A stretch of DNA of 64,000 nucleotides, taken from NCBI RefSeq assembly GCF_001550065.1, contig NZ_LRUB01000006.1, positions 62,001 to 126,000 of the forward strand, read 5' to 3'. The position numbers and the translations under genes were made by a program. The notes beneath the pieces were generated by a model. The model did not search any database, was not told where the DNA came from, and was given only the letters and a program-made list of their open reading frames with translations. Shown piece after piece: positions 28,691-37,085 of this stretch (its first letter is position 1; each line of letters opens with the position of its first letter). The DNA is from Kordiimonas lipolytica. Its GTDB lineage: Bacteria > Pseudomonadota > Alphaproteobacteria > Sphingomonadales > Kordiimonadaceae.

Positions 28691-29869
28691 CTACTCCTGC
28701 CTCAACCAGCGGCCCGCCGGTATCCGGCGGGTCAAATGGCTTTCGCCCAGCTCCGGGCGTGCAGCGATGACCGTGCCCTGACCGTCCCGCTCAAACACAA
28801 GCTTCTCTCCCTCCTGCGCACCGGCAAAGATGAAGTCCGTTTCAGACACAGGCTTCAGCCTTTCCTTGAACCGGCCAAGGGATTGGGCGAACAGCATGCC
28901 GCCGTCTGCATAAACCTCAAACGACAAGCCCTCCGGGCCATGATAGGTGCCAGTGAAGGCTTGCCTGTCAGCGTCTGACATTGGGTGCTCGGGGATAAAT
29001 TCCGTCGTCAGCGTGGGCAAAATGTCATAGCCATGCAGGCCCTCAAAGCGGTCATAGCTCGTCGGGAAATTTTCGCGGACAATCCGGTTCAATGCCTCAT
29101 CTGCGATCATCTCAGCCACAGGCACACCGGTGCGATAGAGCTCGCCGATACGGTCCACGAACGCTTGCCTGATCTTCTTTTCATGCAAGAGACTGTCCCG
29201 GCCATATGCCACTTGCCCACCGAAGCTGCCGGGCACGATGATGGTGTCATCATCACTTTCCGCCAGCACACGATCCAAGCCATCAAAATATCCCTTCAGG
29301 CCATTTGGCCCCATGACGCCGAACCAGTCAGGCCGGAAGCTGTCTGCCACGAAAGTCACATTAGCCTTTTCAAGGCGGATGTTCACATGCGGGAAAGAAT
29401 GGCCGCCGCTTCTGTATGCCGTGATCGTGTCGCCGCCAAAGCGCAAGGTGATGCTGTCCTTGAAAAGGATATCATGGAAAACAGGCTCATAATCCCGGTT
29501 TCGCGGGGCATAAAGCACATCTTCCTGCGCGATGACCATCGCGCCCCTCTCGGCAAAATACTCATTGCCCAGGACGTTATAGAAATCCCAGTTGCTGTTG
29601 ATGACATATTTCACCGGCTTGTCAGAAAGCGTTTTCAGCGTGGCCTCAAGGGCCTCGGAGTCGTTCGCCATCATCGAATTGATCAACAGCAGGCCGTCAT
29701 CACCCACGACAACCCCCATATTGTTGCCGCTAACGTCATCCCACATGCGGGTCAGCACAAAGACATTGTCGCGAATTTGATGAACCGCGAACGGGCTGTC
29801 GCCTTCGGCTGACGCCCCTCTTCCAAACACAAACAGAGATATCACCAGTAACACACGCAGAAAAACCAT
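28691..29869 (-). CDS. Exported metallo-beta-lactamase-fold protein lacking metal ligands
   Basis: A 392-residue exported protein. The ATG at 29869 gives a clean signal peptide (VFLRVLLVISLFVFG, cut near ASA) and follows a G-rich ribosome-binding site. The fold matches MBL hydrolases, but where they have NTHWHFDHTGGN this protein has NSNWDFYNVLGN (about residues 91-102), so all HxHxDH ligands are lost. Downstream GGHSF retains one His, and VPGHG is replaced by VPGSFG. It is therefore probably not a zinc hydrolase. The C-terminal 90 residues form a separate beta-rich domain. Role unknown. Confidence 0.8.
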   Translation of the reverse strand: MVFLRVLLVISLFVFGRGASAEGDSPFAVHQIRDNVFVLTRMWDDVSGNNMGVVVGDDGLLLINSMMANDSEALEATLKTLSDKPVKYVINSNWDFYNVLGNEYFAERGAMVIAQEDVLYAPRNRDYEPVFHDILFKDSITLRFGGDTITAYRSGGHSFPHVNIRLEKANVTFVADSFRPDWFGVMGPNGLKGYFDGLDRVLAESDDDTIIVPGSFGGQVAYGRDSLLHEKKIRQAFVDRIGELYRTGVPVAEMIADEALNRIVRENFPTSYDRFEGLHGYDILPTLTTEFIPEHPMSDADRQAFTGTYHGPEGLSFEVYADGGMLFAQSLGRFKERLKPVSETDFIFAGAQEGEKLVFERDGQGTVIAARPELGESHLTRRIPAGRWLRQE

Positions 29870-30024
29870 AAGCCCCCCAAAGAAAAACTGCCATGTGGTC
29901 AAGGCATCTATTGGAAAACCCACCTAAGCGCCTGAAACACAATGGAAATACATACGCGCAAACGCGCACCAGACAGGACATGCCCGATGGCGGTGCTGCC
30001 GTCCAATAACAGATTAATGCTATA

Positions 30025-30044
30025 AGATAACAAAACCGTTATCT
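30025..30044. repeat. Short inverted repeat between the Hpt and MBL-fold genes
   Basis: Seven-base perfect arms agataac and gttatct flank an aaaacc spacer. It lies 24 bases past the stop of the minus-strand Hpt gene and about 155 bases upstream of the MBL-fold gene start. It has no T run on either strand, so an operator is as likely as a terminator. Confidence 0.4.
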
Positions 30045-30067
30045 GGATCAGATGGCAGATTTACGGA

Positions 30068-30832
30068 TTAGAGAATACCCAGCTTCATGAACACATCCGC
30101 CACGTCATCGGCAAAGTTCGCGCCCTTCCGAAGCACAGGCACATCGGCCGGCAGGTCGGTGTATTTTTCTTTCTGGCTGGTGGCAATGAGCGCCACCGGA
30201 ATATCGCGCGTGCTTGGCATGGCCTTCAAGGCACACGCCAGATCAATGCCGGAAAGCTCCGGCATTACGCGGGAAACGATCACGGCATCAGGCCGCATGG
30301 ATGGGATCAGCTGGATGGCATCCATGGTGGAGGCCACATTGATCATGCGGTAACCGCATTCCAGAAGCTCGCGGGTAACGATCTTGGTCGCGGTTCCCGG
30401 CTCCATCACCAGCATCACTTCGATATCCGTGACAGAGACATCCTTCACATCAAAGCCGCCTTTGTTCGGCAGCTTGCGCATCATCTGCGAAACGTCGATT
30501 TCCCGGTTTTGGATAAAGGCCTCAAGGCATTCGGCCATGCGGTCGGCGTAAAAAAGGATATCCTTGCACGACTCAGGCGTCAGCGCCTTCATGTTGAAGA
30601 AATAGTCTTCAAACCGGTGGCACATGACTTTCAGCGACTTCATCTCAAAGCTTTGAGCGACAGACTTCAGCGAATGCGCCTCAAGCCGGATGGCCGCCAG
30701 TGCATCACCGCCTTGAATGATACCCGCCTGGAAATCCTGAACCGCCTCCGTGAGGTTTCTCAGACGGTCTTCGACGGTGTCGATGGCTTCGGTACGGAGT
30801 TCTTCAAGAAGATCATTATTTACGGTGGACAT
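30068..30832 (-). CDS. Hpt domain fused to a degenerate receiver domain
   Basis: A 254-residue cytoplasmic protein starting at the ATG preceded by agagg. The N-terminal four-helix segment contains EAHSLKSVAQ with His53, the Hpt phosphorylation motif. From about residue 138 there is a receiver-like fold, but the two acidic N-terminal residues read ME (VMLVMEPG). The phosphoacceptor Asp is replaced by Ser187 (VIVSRVMPELSG). The later Thr (LIATS) and Lys (LRKGA) are kept. It could relay phosphate through Hpt while the second domain acts only as a docking surface. It is an orphan, close to pleD and divK but divergent from rpmG. Confidence 0.82.
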   Translation of the reverse strand: MSTVNNDLLEELRTEAIDTVEDRLRNLTEAVQDFQAGIIQGGDALAAIRLEAHSLKSVAQSFEMKSLKVMCHRFEDYFFNMKALTPESCKDILFYADRMAECLEAFIQNREIDVSQMMRKLPNKGGFDVKDVSVTDIEVMLVMEPGTATKIVTRELLECGYRMINVASTMDAIQLIPSMRPDAVIVSRVMPELSGIDLACALKAMPSTRDIPVALIATSQKEKYTDLPADVPVLRKGANFADDVADVFMKLGIL

Positions 30833-30955
30833 AAACTGGCCTCTGTCTCTTTTGCTTGTCACCCTTTTGGCACAGAAAAGGTTACCCGAGCGTTAGCATT
30901 TTCAATAAGTTTTGCAAGGCGCGTCAAAAATAATGTAAATTCCTCCAAACAGCGC

Positions 30956-30983
30956 TTGACTTATAGCCCCGTGTGAGTATTTT
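30956..30983 (+). promoter_or_regulatory. Likely sigma-70 promoter of rpmG
   Basis: A ttgact box at 30956-30961 and a tattt-type -10 box (tatttt, 30978-30983) are separated by 16 bases. The gene starts 62 bases further on. Confidence 0.6.
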
Positions 30984-31044
30984 GCGCCCTCAACGTGGTC
31001 GTACTCAAAGCGGCCTGGAACAATGTTTTCTTGGAGTTAAAAAG

Positions 31045-31212
31045 ATGGCAAAGCCGTCCAGCATCAAGATCAAGCTGCTTAGCACTGCGGACACTGGCTA
31101 CTTTTACGTAACCAAAAAGAATCCGCGGACACTGACCGAGAAAATGGTCCTGCGCAAGTATGACCCGGTTGTTCGCAAGCACGTAGAATTCAAGGAAGCT
31201 AAGATCAAGTAA
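31045..31212 (+). CDS. rpmG: 50S ribosomal protein L33
   Basis: A 55-residue basic protein ([16 protein letters not shown] ... [10 protein letters not shown] ... KLRKYDP-type core, here [13 protein letters not shown]). It has no Cys pairs, so it is the zinc-free form of L33. The ATG at 31045 follows ttggag at an eight-base spacing. It sits beside pleD, a linkage I recall from other Alphaproteobacteria. It has its own promoter and terminator. Confidence 0.97.
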   Translation: MAKPSSIKIKLLSTADTGYFYVTKKNPRTLTEKMVLRKYDPVVRKHVEFKEAKIK

Positions 31213-31239
31213 TCTTGGTTTTCGAATTGATCTTAAAAG

Positions 31240-31272
31240 CGCCGCGCCCCACCATAGGCCGCGGCGTTTTTT
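31240..31272 (+). terminator. Terminator of rpmG
   Basis: A 7-bp GC stem (cgccgcg / cgcggcg) with a 13-base loop is followed by tttttt, 28 bases after the stop. Confidence 0.8.
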
Positions 31273-31304
31273 ATTGTCTGCGCTTCTTGTCCTCGCCTGC
31301 CCAA

Positions 31305-31331
31305 CAAAAAAGGCCGGAGCATAGCCCCGGC
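31305..31331 (-). terminator. Terminator of the divK-pleD operon
   Basis: On the minus strand a gccgg / ccggc stem with extra inner pairs is followed by cttttttgttg. It lies 40 bases past the pleD stop. Confidence 0.75.
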
Positions 31332-31370
31332 GCACTGTGTCTTCCTGTGTCTTCCGTTACTGCATTCGGA

Positions 31371-32753
31371 TCAGGACCGGTTGGCCTCTGCGATGATCAC
31401 CTGGTTGCGGCCGTTTTCCTTGGCCTCATAGAGCGCCTTGTCGGCGGCTTCCAAAAGCGCGGCCGGGGTTTGCCCTTCGGTGCTGGTAGCCACACCAATT
31501 GAAACACTGATCGTCAGCGGGCCGTCTGCGGCGCCCACATCAAACGGGTTGTCAAAGACTTCCTGGCGCAAGCGGTCCCCGATCATGAAAGCCCAGTCGG
31601 TCGGCGTCTCGGGCATCATCACCACGAATTCCTCACCGCCGTAGCGCGCGGCCAAATCCACGCCGCGGATATTCTTGCCGATCCGGTTGGCGAATTCCTT
31701 CAGCACCAGATCGCCCACAGCGTGCCCGTAGGTATCGTTCACCTTCTTGAAGTGGTCGATATCCATCATCAGCACAGATAGCGCCTTATCGGACTTCTGC
31801 GCCGCCTGCAGGCGGGTCTCTAAGTGGCTGGTCAGATAGTGACGGTTATAAAGGCCGGTCACCGCGTCTGTCGTCGCCAACTGCATCGACAGGTGGAAGT
31901 TTTCCCAAAGCTTGTCGGCATAACGCTTGCGCTTCAGCTGTGTCTTGACGCGCGCCAGGAACTCCATCCGGTCAACCGGGCGGACCACATAGTCGTTCAC
32001 GCCCATCTCTAGGGCACGCACCAGCAGTTTCGTGTTGCCGTCATCCACCATCACCAGAATCGGCACATGGCGCGTTTCCTCGAAACTGCGCAGTTTGGAG
32101 CAAACCCGAAGGCCGTCCGTGTTGCGCATGGTCAGCGAAACGATAATCAGGTCGAAATTCTTTTCGCGCGCCCGCTCGGCCGCGTCTTCGCCGCCAGCCA
32201 TGAACGTCAGCTCGCCCACGCCTTCAAGCGCACGGGCGATACGCTCCATCACCCGTTCCTGCTCATCCACGATCAGGATGGAGCCATCTGTAGGCACGTC
32301 CATTTCAAGCGTGGGCTCTTCTTCGTTTTCCCAGCCAAGGCTGGCACCCGTGGCTTCACGGTTCCGAAGTTCGTCCATCATCACCTTGAGGCGCACCAGC
32401 GAGCGGACACGGGCAAACAGCGCCAAATCCTGCACGGGTTTGGTCAGGAAATCATCAGCCCCGGCTTCAAGCCCAGCCACCCGGTCAGAGGGCTGGTCAA
32501 GCGCGGTCACCATAACCACGGGAATATGGGCGGTTGCGGGGTCTGCCTTGATCCGGCGGCAAACCTCAAAACCGTCCATGCCCGGCATCATCACGTCCAG
32601 AAGGATAATATCAGGATGCTCGCGACTGATCACATCCAGAGCCTCCGGGCCGCTGAATGCTGTCAGTACGTCAAAATATTCGCTTGTAAGCTTGGCTTCG
32701 AGAAGCTTGACGTTCGGCGGAACGTCGTCAACCACCAGCACCCGCGCTGTCAT
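31371..32753 (-). CDS. pleD: Response regulator PleD, REC-REC-GGDEF diguanylate cyclase
   Basis: A 460-residue protein of the Caulobacter PleD layout. The first receiver (residues 3-120) has the acidic pair and Asp53 in LLDVMMPG. The second receiver (about 157-270) is an adaptor without the Asp (IIVSLTM). The GGDEF domain has the active loop GGEEF at 372-376 and an intact inhibitory RGVD site nine residues before it. In Caulobacter PleD controls polar differentiation and is phosphorylated by PleC/DivJ. It lies six bases after divK and is presumably co-transcribed. Confidence 0.95.
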   Translation of the reverse strand: MTARVLVVDDVPPNVKLLEAKLTSEYFDVLTAFSGPEALDVISREHPDIILLDVMMPGMDGFEVCRRIKADPATAHIPVVMVTALDQPSDRVAGLEAGADDFLTKPVQDLALFARVRSLVRLKVMMDELRNREATGASLGWENEEEPTLEMDVPTDGSILIVDEQERVMERIARALEGVGELTFMAGGEDAAERAREKNFDLIIVSLTMRNTDGLRVCSKLRSFEETRHVPILVMVDDGNTKLLVRALEMGVNDYVVRPVDRMEFLARVKTQLKRKRYADKLWENFHLSMQLATTDAVTGLYNRHYLTSHLETRLQAAQKSDKALSVLMMDIDHFKKVNDTYGHAVGDLVLKEFANRIGKNIRGVDLAARYGGEEFVVMMPETPTDWAFMIGDRLRQEVFDNPFDVGAADGPLTISVSIGVATSTEGQTPAALLEAADKALYEAKENGRNQVIIAEANRS

Positions 32754-32759
32754 CGCACT

Positions 32760-33125
32760 CTATCCTACGAACTGTTTTACGGTTTCGAGGAAGTGTCCCA
32801 CCGAAATAGGCTTTGCGATATAGGCCTCGCAGCCGCCTTCTCTGATCTTTTCCTCGTCGCCTTTCATGGCAAATGCGGTAACGGCGACCACCGGAATTTT
32901 CCGCAGGTCTTCGTCTTCCTTCAGCCATTTGGTCACTTCAAGACCGGAGACTTCCGGCAACTGGATGTCCATCAGAATCAAGTCGGGGTTATGTTCACGC
33001 GCCAGATCAAGCGCGGCCATACCGTCACGTGTCTGGATCGTCTCATAATCGTGAGCTTCCAAAAGATCGCAAAACAACTTCATGTTCAGTTCGTTGTCTT
33101 CGACTATCAGGATCTTTTTACCCAT
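32760..33125 (-). CDS. divK: Single-domain response regulator DivK
   Basis: A 121-residue stand-alone receiver with Glu9-Asp10, Asp53 ([10 protein letters not shown]), a Thr in VAVTAFA and Lys in YIAKPIS. It controls the DivJ/PleC/DivL kinases in the asymmetric cell cycle of Alphaproteobacteria. The ATG at 33125 has gggga upstream at a suitable distance. A much longer frame on this strand is not needed to explain it. The 219 bases up to the divergent DUF3572 gene should hold both promoters. Confidence 0.95.
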   Translation of the reverse strand: MGKKILIVEDNELNMKLFCDLLEAHDYETIQTRDGMAALDLAREHNPDLILMDIQLPEVSGLEVTKWLKEDEDLRKIPVVAVTAFAMKGDEEKIREGGCEAYIAKPISVGHFLETVKQFVG

Positions 33126-33344
33126 ACGGTTCCCCTGGCCCCTCCACAAGGCGCTTTGGTTCATTACCCAACCTTTTCGATAATAGTCGTGCTTTCGACA
33201 AAAAGACAAGCCCGTCAAGGGATTAAAATAAATTTTTCCTTGAAAAGCGCATGCCTGTGCCAAAAAAGTCATTCCACTGGCGGGTGGAATTTGGGACAAT
33301 GGCATCAGGCTAAACAAAAACATACCGCTAGCGAGGCATTTTCC

Positions 33345-33620
33345 ATGACCCCCGACATCGCCCAGACCGTTGCGCTCCAGAGCGCGGCCTTCATCTTTCA
33401 GGAAGATGAAATCCGCGACCGCTTCATGGCGCTCTCGGGTGTGGATGTGGACGATATCCGCGCCCGTATCCAAGACCCGGCTTTCCTGGCGTCCGTCCTT
33501 GAGTTCCTGGTGAATTTCGAGCCGGACCTGATGGCCTGTGCGGAAACGCTGGGGGAAAAGCCCGAAACGCTGGTAACCGCATGGCGCGCGCTGGGCGGCG
33601 GCGAAGGCCAGGACTGGTAG
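33345..33620 (+). CDS. DUF3572-family protein
   Basis: A 91-residue small acidic protein of unknown function. Features typical of the family are [20 protein letters not shown] and [10 protein letters not shown]. The ATG at 33345 has gcgagg eight bases upstream. I recall that this gene is often next to divK in Alphaproteobacteria; here it is divergent from divK and only four bases before a HAD-type gene. Confidence 0.85.
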   Translation: MTPDIAQTVALQSAAFIFQEDEIRDRFMALSGVDVDDIRARIQDPAFLASVLEFLVNFEPDLMACAETLGEKPETLVTAWRALGGGEGQDW

Positions 33621-33624
33621 CGCC

Positions 33625-34275
33625 ATGACAAGTGTTTCAGACCTCATTGCCACCATCGACCCCGGGCGCCCTCTTTTGCTGCTGGACGCAGACGAAGTGC
33701 TGCTCAGGTTCGTCGAGCGGCTGGAACAGTATCTGGCCACCCAAGGGGCGGAACTGAGGCTTTCAAGCTTCCAGCTAAGCGGCAATATCTTTCACAGAGG
33801 CAGCGAGACTCCGGTCCCGCCTGAACATGTGCGCGACCATATCGCCGGCTTTTTCGATGCCTGTGTCGACGATGTACCGCTGGTGGACGGCGCGCGGGAT
33901 GCGCTCGACGGCCTGCGCGAGGTCTACCAGATTGCGATTCTCTCTAACGTGCCCAGCCGCTGCCGCGACCGCCGCGAAGCCAGCCTGAAGGCCCAAGGCC
34001 TGGATTATCCGGTGATCGCCAACAAGGGCGAAAAGGGACCGGGGGCAAGAACTCTCGCGGATGCTGTATCCGCCCATACCGTGTTCATCGATGACCTGCC
34101 GCCCCAGCACACGTCTGTGGCAGCCCACGCGCCGGAAATTCACAGGGTGCATTTCATCGGCGACCCGCGCCTCGCGAAACTTATCGGCAAGGCACCAGAC
34201 GCCCATGTCCGCTTCAATGACTGGCCAACCCTTGGCGATCACCTGCATGCGCTGGCCCAGGGGCAGCGACCATGA
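33625..34275 (+). CDS. HAD-superfamily hydrolase-like protein
   Basis: A 216-residue protein with motif [11 protein letters not shown] (nucleophile Asp followed by acid two residues on), motif II Ser in AILSNVP, a Lys before KGPGARTL, and motif [10 protein letters not shown]. This is consistent with a phosphatase or phosphohydrolase of unknown substrate. Its stop overlaps the dinB start by four bases, so the two are translationally coupled. Confidence 0.85.
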   Translation: MTSVSDLIATIDPGRPLLLLDADEVLLRFVERLEQYLATQGAELRLSSFQLSGNIFHRGSETPVPPEHVRDHIAGFFDACVDDVPLVDGARDALDGLREVYQIAILSNVPSRCRDRREASLKAQGLDYPVIANKGEKGPGARTLADAVSAHTVFIDDLPPQHTSVAAHAPEIHRVHFIGDPRLAKLIGKAPDAHVRFNDWPTLGDHLHALAQGQRP

Positions 34276-35591
34276 CCCAGACAGCCGCGACACAGGCGGG
34301 TTCATCCCGCCCTAGCCTGTGTCGGGTATGCCTGCATGAATATGACGGTGGCAAAATATGCCCCAAGTGCGACAGACCAAGGACAATTTCGCATCCGGAA
34401 CTTTTTAGCCTGACCATCGCACACATTGATTGCGACGCCTTTTATGCCTCTATTGAGAAGCGCGACAACCCGGAACTGGCGTCAAAACCTGTGATGATCG
34501 GCGGCGAGCACAGGGGCGTGGTTTCCACCTGTTGCTATATCGCGCGCATGAGCGGGGTCAGGTCCGCCATGCCGATGTATAAGGCGCGGAAGCTATGCCC
34601 GGACGCCGTGATCCTGAAGCCGCGCATGAGCCACTATCAGGCAGTCGGCCGTCAGGTGCGGGACATGATGCGTGACCTGACCCCGCTTGTGGAACCGCTG
34701 TCGATCGACGAAGCCTTTCTCGACCTCACAGGCACAGAGCGGCTGCACAAGGCCTCTCCCGCCAAGCTCCTCGCCAAATTCGCGCTGGATGTGGAACGAG
34801 AGGTGGGGATCACTGTCTCTGTCGGGCTGGCCGCCAACAAGTTCCTGGCTAAACTGGCGTCTGACATGGACAAGCCGCGGGGCTTCACTGTGATTGGTGA
34901 AAGCGACAAGCAAGCCGTGCTTGCCTCGCTGCCGATCACGCGCATCTATGGCATCGGCGCAAAATCAGCAAGAACCTTGGAAAAAGATGGGCTGACCCAG
35001 ATCAGCCAGTTGCAGGAGATGGAAGAAAGTACCCTCATGCGCCGGTACGGCGAGACCGGACAACGGCTCTACCGCCTGTCCCGCGGCATTGATAATCGCC
35101 GGGTCAGCCCCGTGTCTGAAACCAAGAGCGTTTCAAGCGAACGCACGCTCGATAAAGACCTGGCGGACTATGACGCGCTTGAAGAAAAGCTCTGGCCTCT
35201 ATGCGAAGCCGTGTCTGCAGACCTGAAGCGCAAGGACCTGGCGGGCATCACCATCACGCTCAAGCTCAAGACAAGCATGCACCGCATCATCACCCGCTCG
35301 CGCACTATCTCCGGCGCCACGCAACTGGCGGGCACAATCTTCGAGATCGGCCAGCAACTCCTGAAGCCGCTCGCGGATGGCACGCCCTACCGCCTGATCG
35401 GCATCGGCGTCAGCCATTTCAGGCCGCTCGCTGAGGCCGACCAGCCGGACCTGATTGAGCCCGCGCGCACCAAACGCCAGACGGCTGAAAAGGCCATGGA
35501 CGCCCTACGCGGCAAATTTGGCACGGCAGCCATCATGAAGGGACGCTCCAAGGTCCCGGCAAAAGATGCCCCCTCCCCAAGAAAGAAATAA
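34272..35591 (+). CDS. dinB: DNA polymerase IV with N-terminal zinc-ribbon-like extension
   Basis: A Y-family translesion polymerase of 439 residues. The first 40 residues contain a CRVC ... CPKC pattern likely to bind zinc. The catalytic core has HIDCDAFYASIE and the SIDEAFLDLTG motif with the Asp-Glu metal ligands, then NKFLAKLASD. A helix-hairpin-helix thumb (YGIGAKSARTL) and the little-finger domain follow. The start overlaps the preceding HAD gene by ATGA. I expect DNA-damage control, but no operator could be identified inside that overlap. Confidence 0.94.
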   Translation: MTQTAATQAGSSRPSLCRVCLHEYDGGKICPKCDRPRTISHPELFSLTIAHIDCDAFYASIEKRDNPELASKPVMIGGEHRGVVSTCCYIARMSGVRSAMPMYKARKLCPDAVILKPRMSHYQAVGRQVRDMMRDLTPLVEPLSIDEAFLDLTGTERLHKASPAKLLAKFALDVEREVGITVSVGLAANKFLAKLASDMDKPRGFTVIGESDKQAVLASLPITRIYGIGAKSARTLEKDGLTQISQLQEMEESTLMRRYGETGQRLYRLSRGIDNRRVSPVSETKSVSSERTLDKDLADYDALEEKLWPLCEAVSADLKRKDLAGITITLKLKTSMHRIITRSRTISGATQLAGTIFEIGQQLLKPLADGTPYRLIGIGVSHFRPLAEADQPDLIEPARTKRQTAEKAMDALRGKFGTAAIMKGRSKVPAKDAPSPRKK

Positions 35592-35683
35592 TAAATTCAT
35601 ATATTTCAGAACCTTATCACAGCCCCTTCAGTGGCACAGGTCTTGCTAGTCTTTTCCCGAGCAACCAATGTTTGGAGAGACGC

Positions 35684-36388
35684 ATGATCGAGCAGTCCAA
35701 AAACAAGCTGAACGACAAGGCCGAGATCAACCCCTATGTCAGCAACCTCGCGAGCAAGCTGATGCAGACCGCGGCTAATGCTGAAATGAAATTCGACAGC
35801 GCAGGCTGGCAGTTGATTACAGAAGTGTTGAGCTTCGCAGCCGCCGCCGAGCAACGCATGTCGGAGCAACAGGAACGGATTTCCTTCCTTGAGCAGCTAT
35901 CCGTCACTGACGAACTGACCGGCATTCCGAACCGGCGCGGCCTCAGAACTGCCCTTGGCCAGACGCTGGCATCCGCCGGCCGCCACGGCGAAGAAGGCGT
36001 GCTGGGCTTTATCGACCTGGACGGTTTCAAGCATATCAATGACGTTCACGGCCACATGGCTGGCGACGCCGTGCTTCGCTTCGTTGCCAAGGCCCTGAAG
36101 CAGCATGTTCGGCCGTCAGACACCGTGGCGCGCATCGCGGGTGACGAATTTGCTGTCATTCTGAAGCGCTGCTCTGCCGCGCAGGGGATGAAGCGCCTTC
36201 AGACACTGCAAAAGGAAATCAACGCCGGCAAGGTACGCTACGGCGGTGCCACCATTCCGGTGCGGTGCTCCATCGGTGTTCAGGCGTTTGACGGCACCAC
36301 CGACCCTGCCGTGCTGATCGAAGCGGCGGACCAGGCCATGTACCACGACAAACAGACGCGCAAGGGCGCGCATCTGAAGTCGGCGTAG
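35684..36388 (+). CDS. Soluble diguanylate cyclase with AGDEF active loop
   Basis: A 234-residue protein with a helical N-terminal 85 residues and a GGDEF domain (TDELTGIPNRRG ... GFIDLDGFKHIND). The signature loop is AGDEF in place of GGDEF, a variant known to be active in some cyclases. The inhibitory site RPSD is in place nine residues before the loop. ATG at 35684 has ggaga upstream; a TTG 12 bases earlier is less likely. It has no membrane segment. Confidence 0.85.
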   Translation: MIEQSKNKLNDKAEINPYVSNLASKLMQTAANAEMKFDSAGWQLITEVLSFAAAAEQRMSEQQERISFLEQLSVTDELTGIPNRRGLRTALGQTLASAGRHGEEGVLGFIDLDGFKHINDVHGHMAGDAVLRFVAKALKQHVRPSDTVARIAGDEFAVILKRCSAAQGMKRLQTLQKEINAGKVRYGGATIPVRCSIGVQAFDGTTDPAVLIEAADQAMYHDKQTRKGAHLKSA

Positions 36389-36423
36389 GGTATCAGGAAG
36401 ACTGTCACAGCGCGATTGCAGGT

Positions 36424-36529
36424 CGTCACTCGCCGTTTGCGAAGCTGGCGGTACGCCACCTGATCGGCGAGTCCATCACAGCAAACGCAGACGGAGAAGT
36501 GGATTCGCCGGTCAGGCCGGCGAATGACG
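36424..36529. repeat. REP-like double hairpin element
   Basis: Two adjacent hairpins. The first has arms actcgccg (36428-36435) and cggcgagt (36465-36472), with an inner tggcg/cgcca stem. The second has arms attcgccgg (36503-36511) and ccggcgaat (36517-36525). The outer ends cgtcactcgccg and cggcgaatgacg also pair with one mismatch, so the element has the same nested layout as the one at 26242. It fills most of the gap between the cyclase and ridA-like genes. Confidence 0.75.
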
Positions 36530-36535
36530 CTTTTG

Positions 36536-36557
36536 GGGCCTTCAAGGCCCTTTTTTT
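36536..36557 (+). terminator. Rho-independent terminator
   Basis: A short GC stem (gggcct / aggccc) with a three-base loop is followed by seven T. It lies beyond the REP-like element and probably ends the dinB-side transcript. Confidence 0.75.
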
Positions 36558-36619
36558 ATGCCCAACCGTTTGCTATAAGGGCTTAACTTCCTTAGGTTTT
36601 CTAGAGTTTGGACACCCCA

Positions 36620-37084
36620 ATGAGCATTGAAGCACGCCTGAAAGACCTCGGCATCGACCTGCCAACTCCCGTTGCCCCCGTGGCCAACTATGTCCCCTTT
36701 GTCAGAAGCGGTAACCTGGTCAGCATTTCCGGCCAAATCCCCATGCAGGACGGCAAGCTTGCCTTTGAAGGCAAGGTCGGGAACGGGGTTTCCGAGGACG
36801 ACGCCAAGGCCGCAGCCCGCCTGTGCGCCATCAACCTGATCGCCCAGATGAAAGCAGCCTGCGACGGCGACCTGGACCGCGTGGACCGCGTAGTAAAGCT
36901 TGGCGGCTTTGTGAACTGTGTCGATGGCTTCGGCGGCCAGCCGCAGATCATCAATGCGGCAAGCGACCTGATGGTTGACGTATTTGGCGACGCAGGACGC
37001 CACAGCCGGTCTGCAGTAGGCGTGAACGCCCTGCCCCTGAATGTGCCGGTGGAAATCGACGCGCTCGTTGAAATCAAGGACTGA
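36620..37084 (+). CDS. RidA/YjgF-family protein
   Basis: A 154-residue protein of the long RidA-like subgroup. RidA enzymes hydrolyse reactive enamine/imine intermediates. Features are VRSGNLVSISGQIPM near the N-terminus, then CAINLIAQMKAA and the terminal ALPLNVPVEIDALVE. ATG at 36620 is preferred over a TTG at 36608. It begins a group with a glycerophosphodiesterase and an acyltransferase-like gene, spaced by one to two bases, that I recall near clpA in other Alphaproteobacteria. Confidence 0.88.
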   Translation: MSIEARLKDLGIDLPTPVAPVANYVPFVRSGNLVSISGQIPMQDGKLAFEGKVGNGVSEDDAKAAARLCAINLIAQMKAACDGDLDRVDRVVKLGGFVNCVDGFGGQPQIINAASDLMVDVFGDAGRHSRSAVGVNALPLNVPVEIDALVEIKD

Positions 37085-37085
37085 T

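Noticed and set aside
32067..33344. Long plus-strand frame upstream of the DUF3572 gene
   Set aside because: It is antisense to pleD and divK. Only the last 91 codons, starting at 33345 after a ribosome-binding site, form a real protein.
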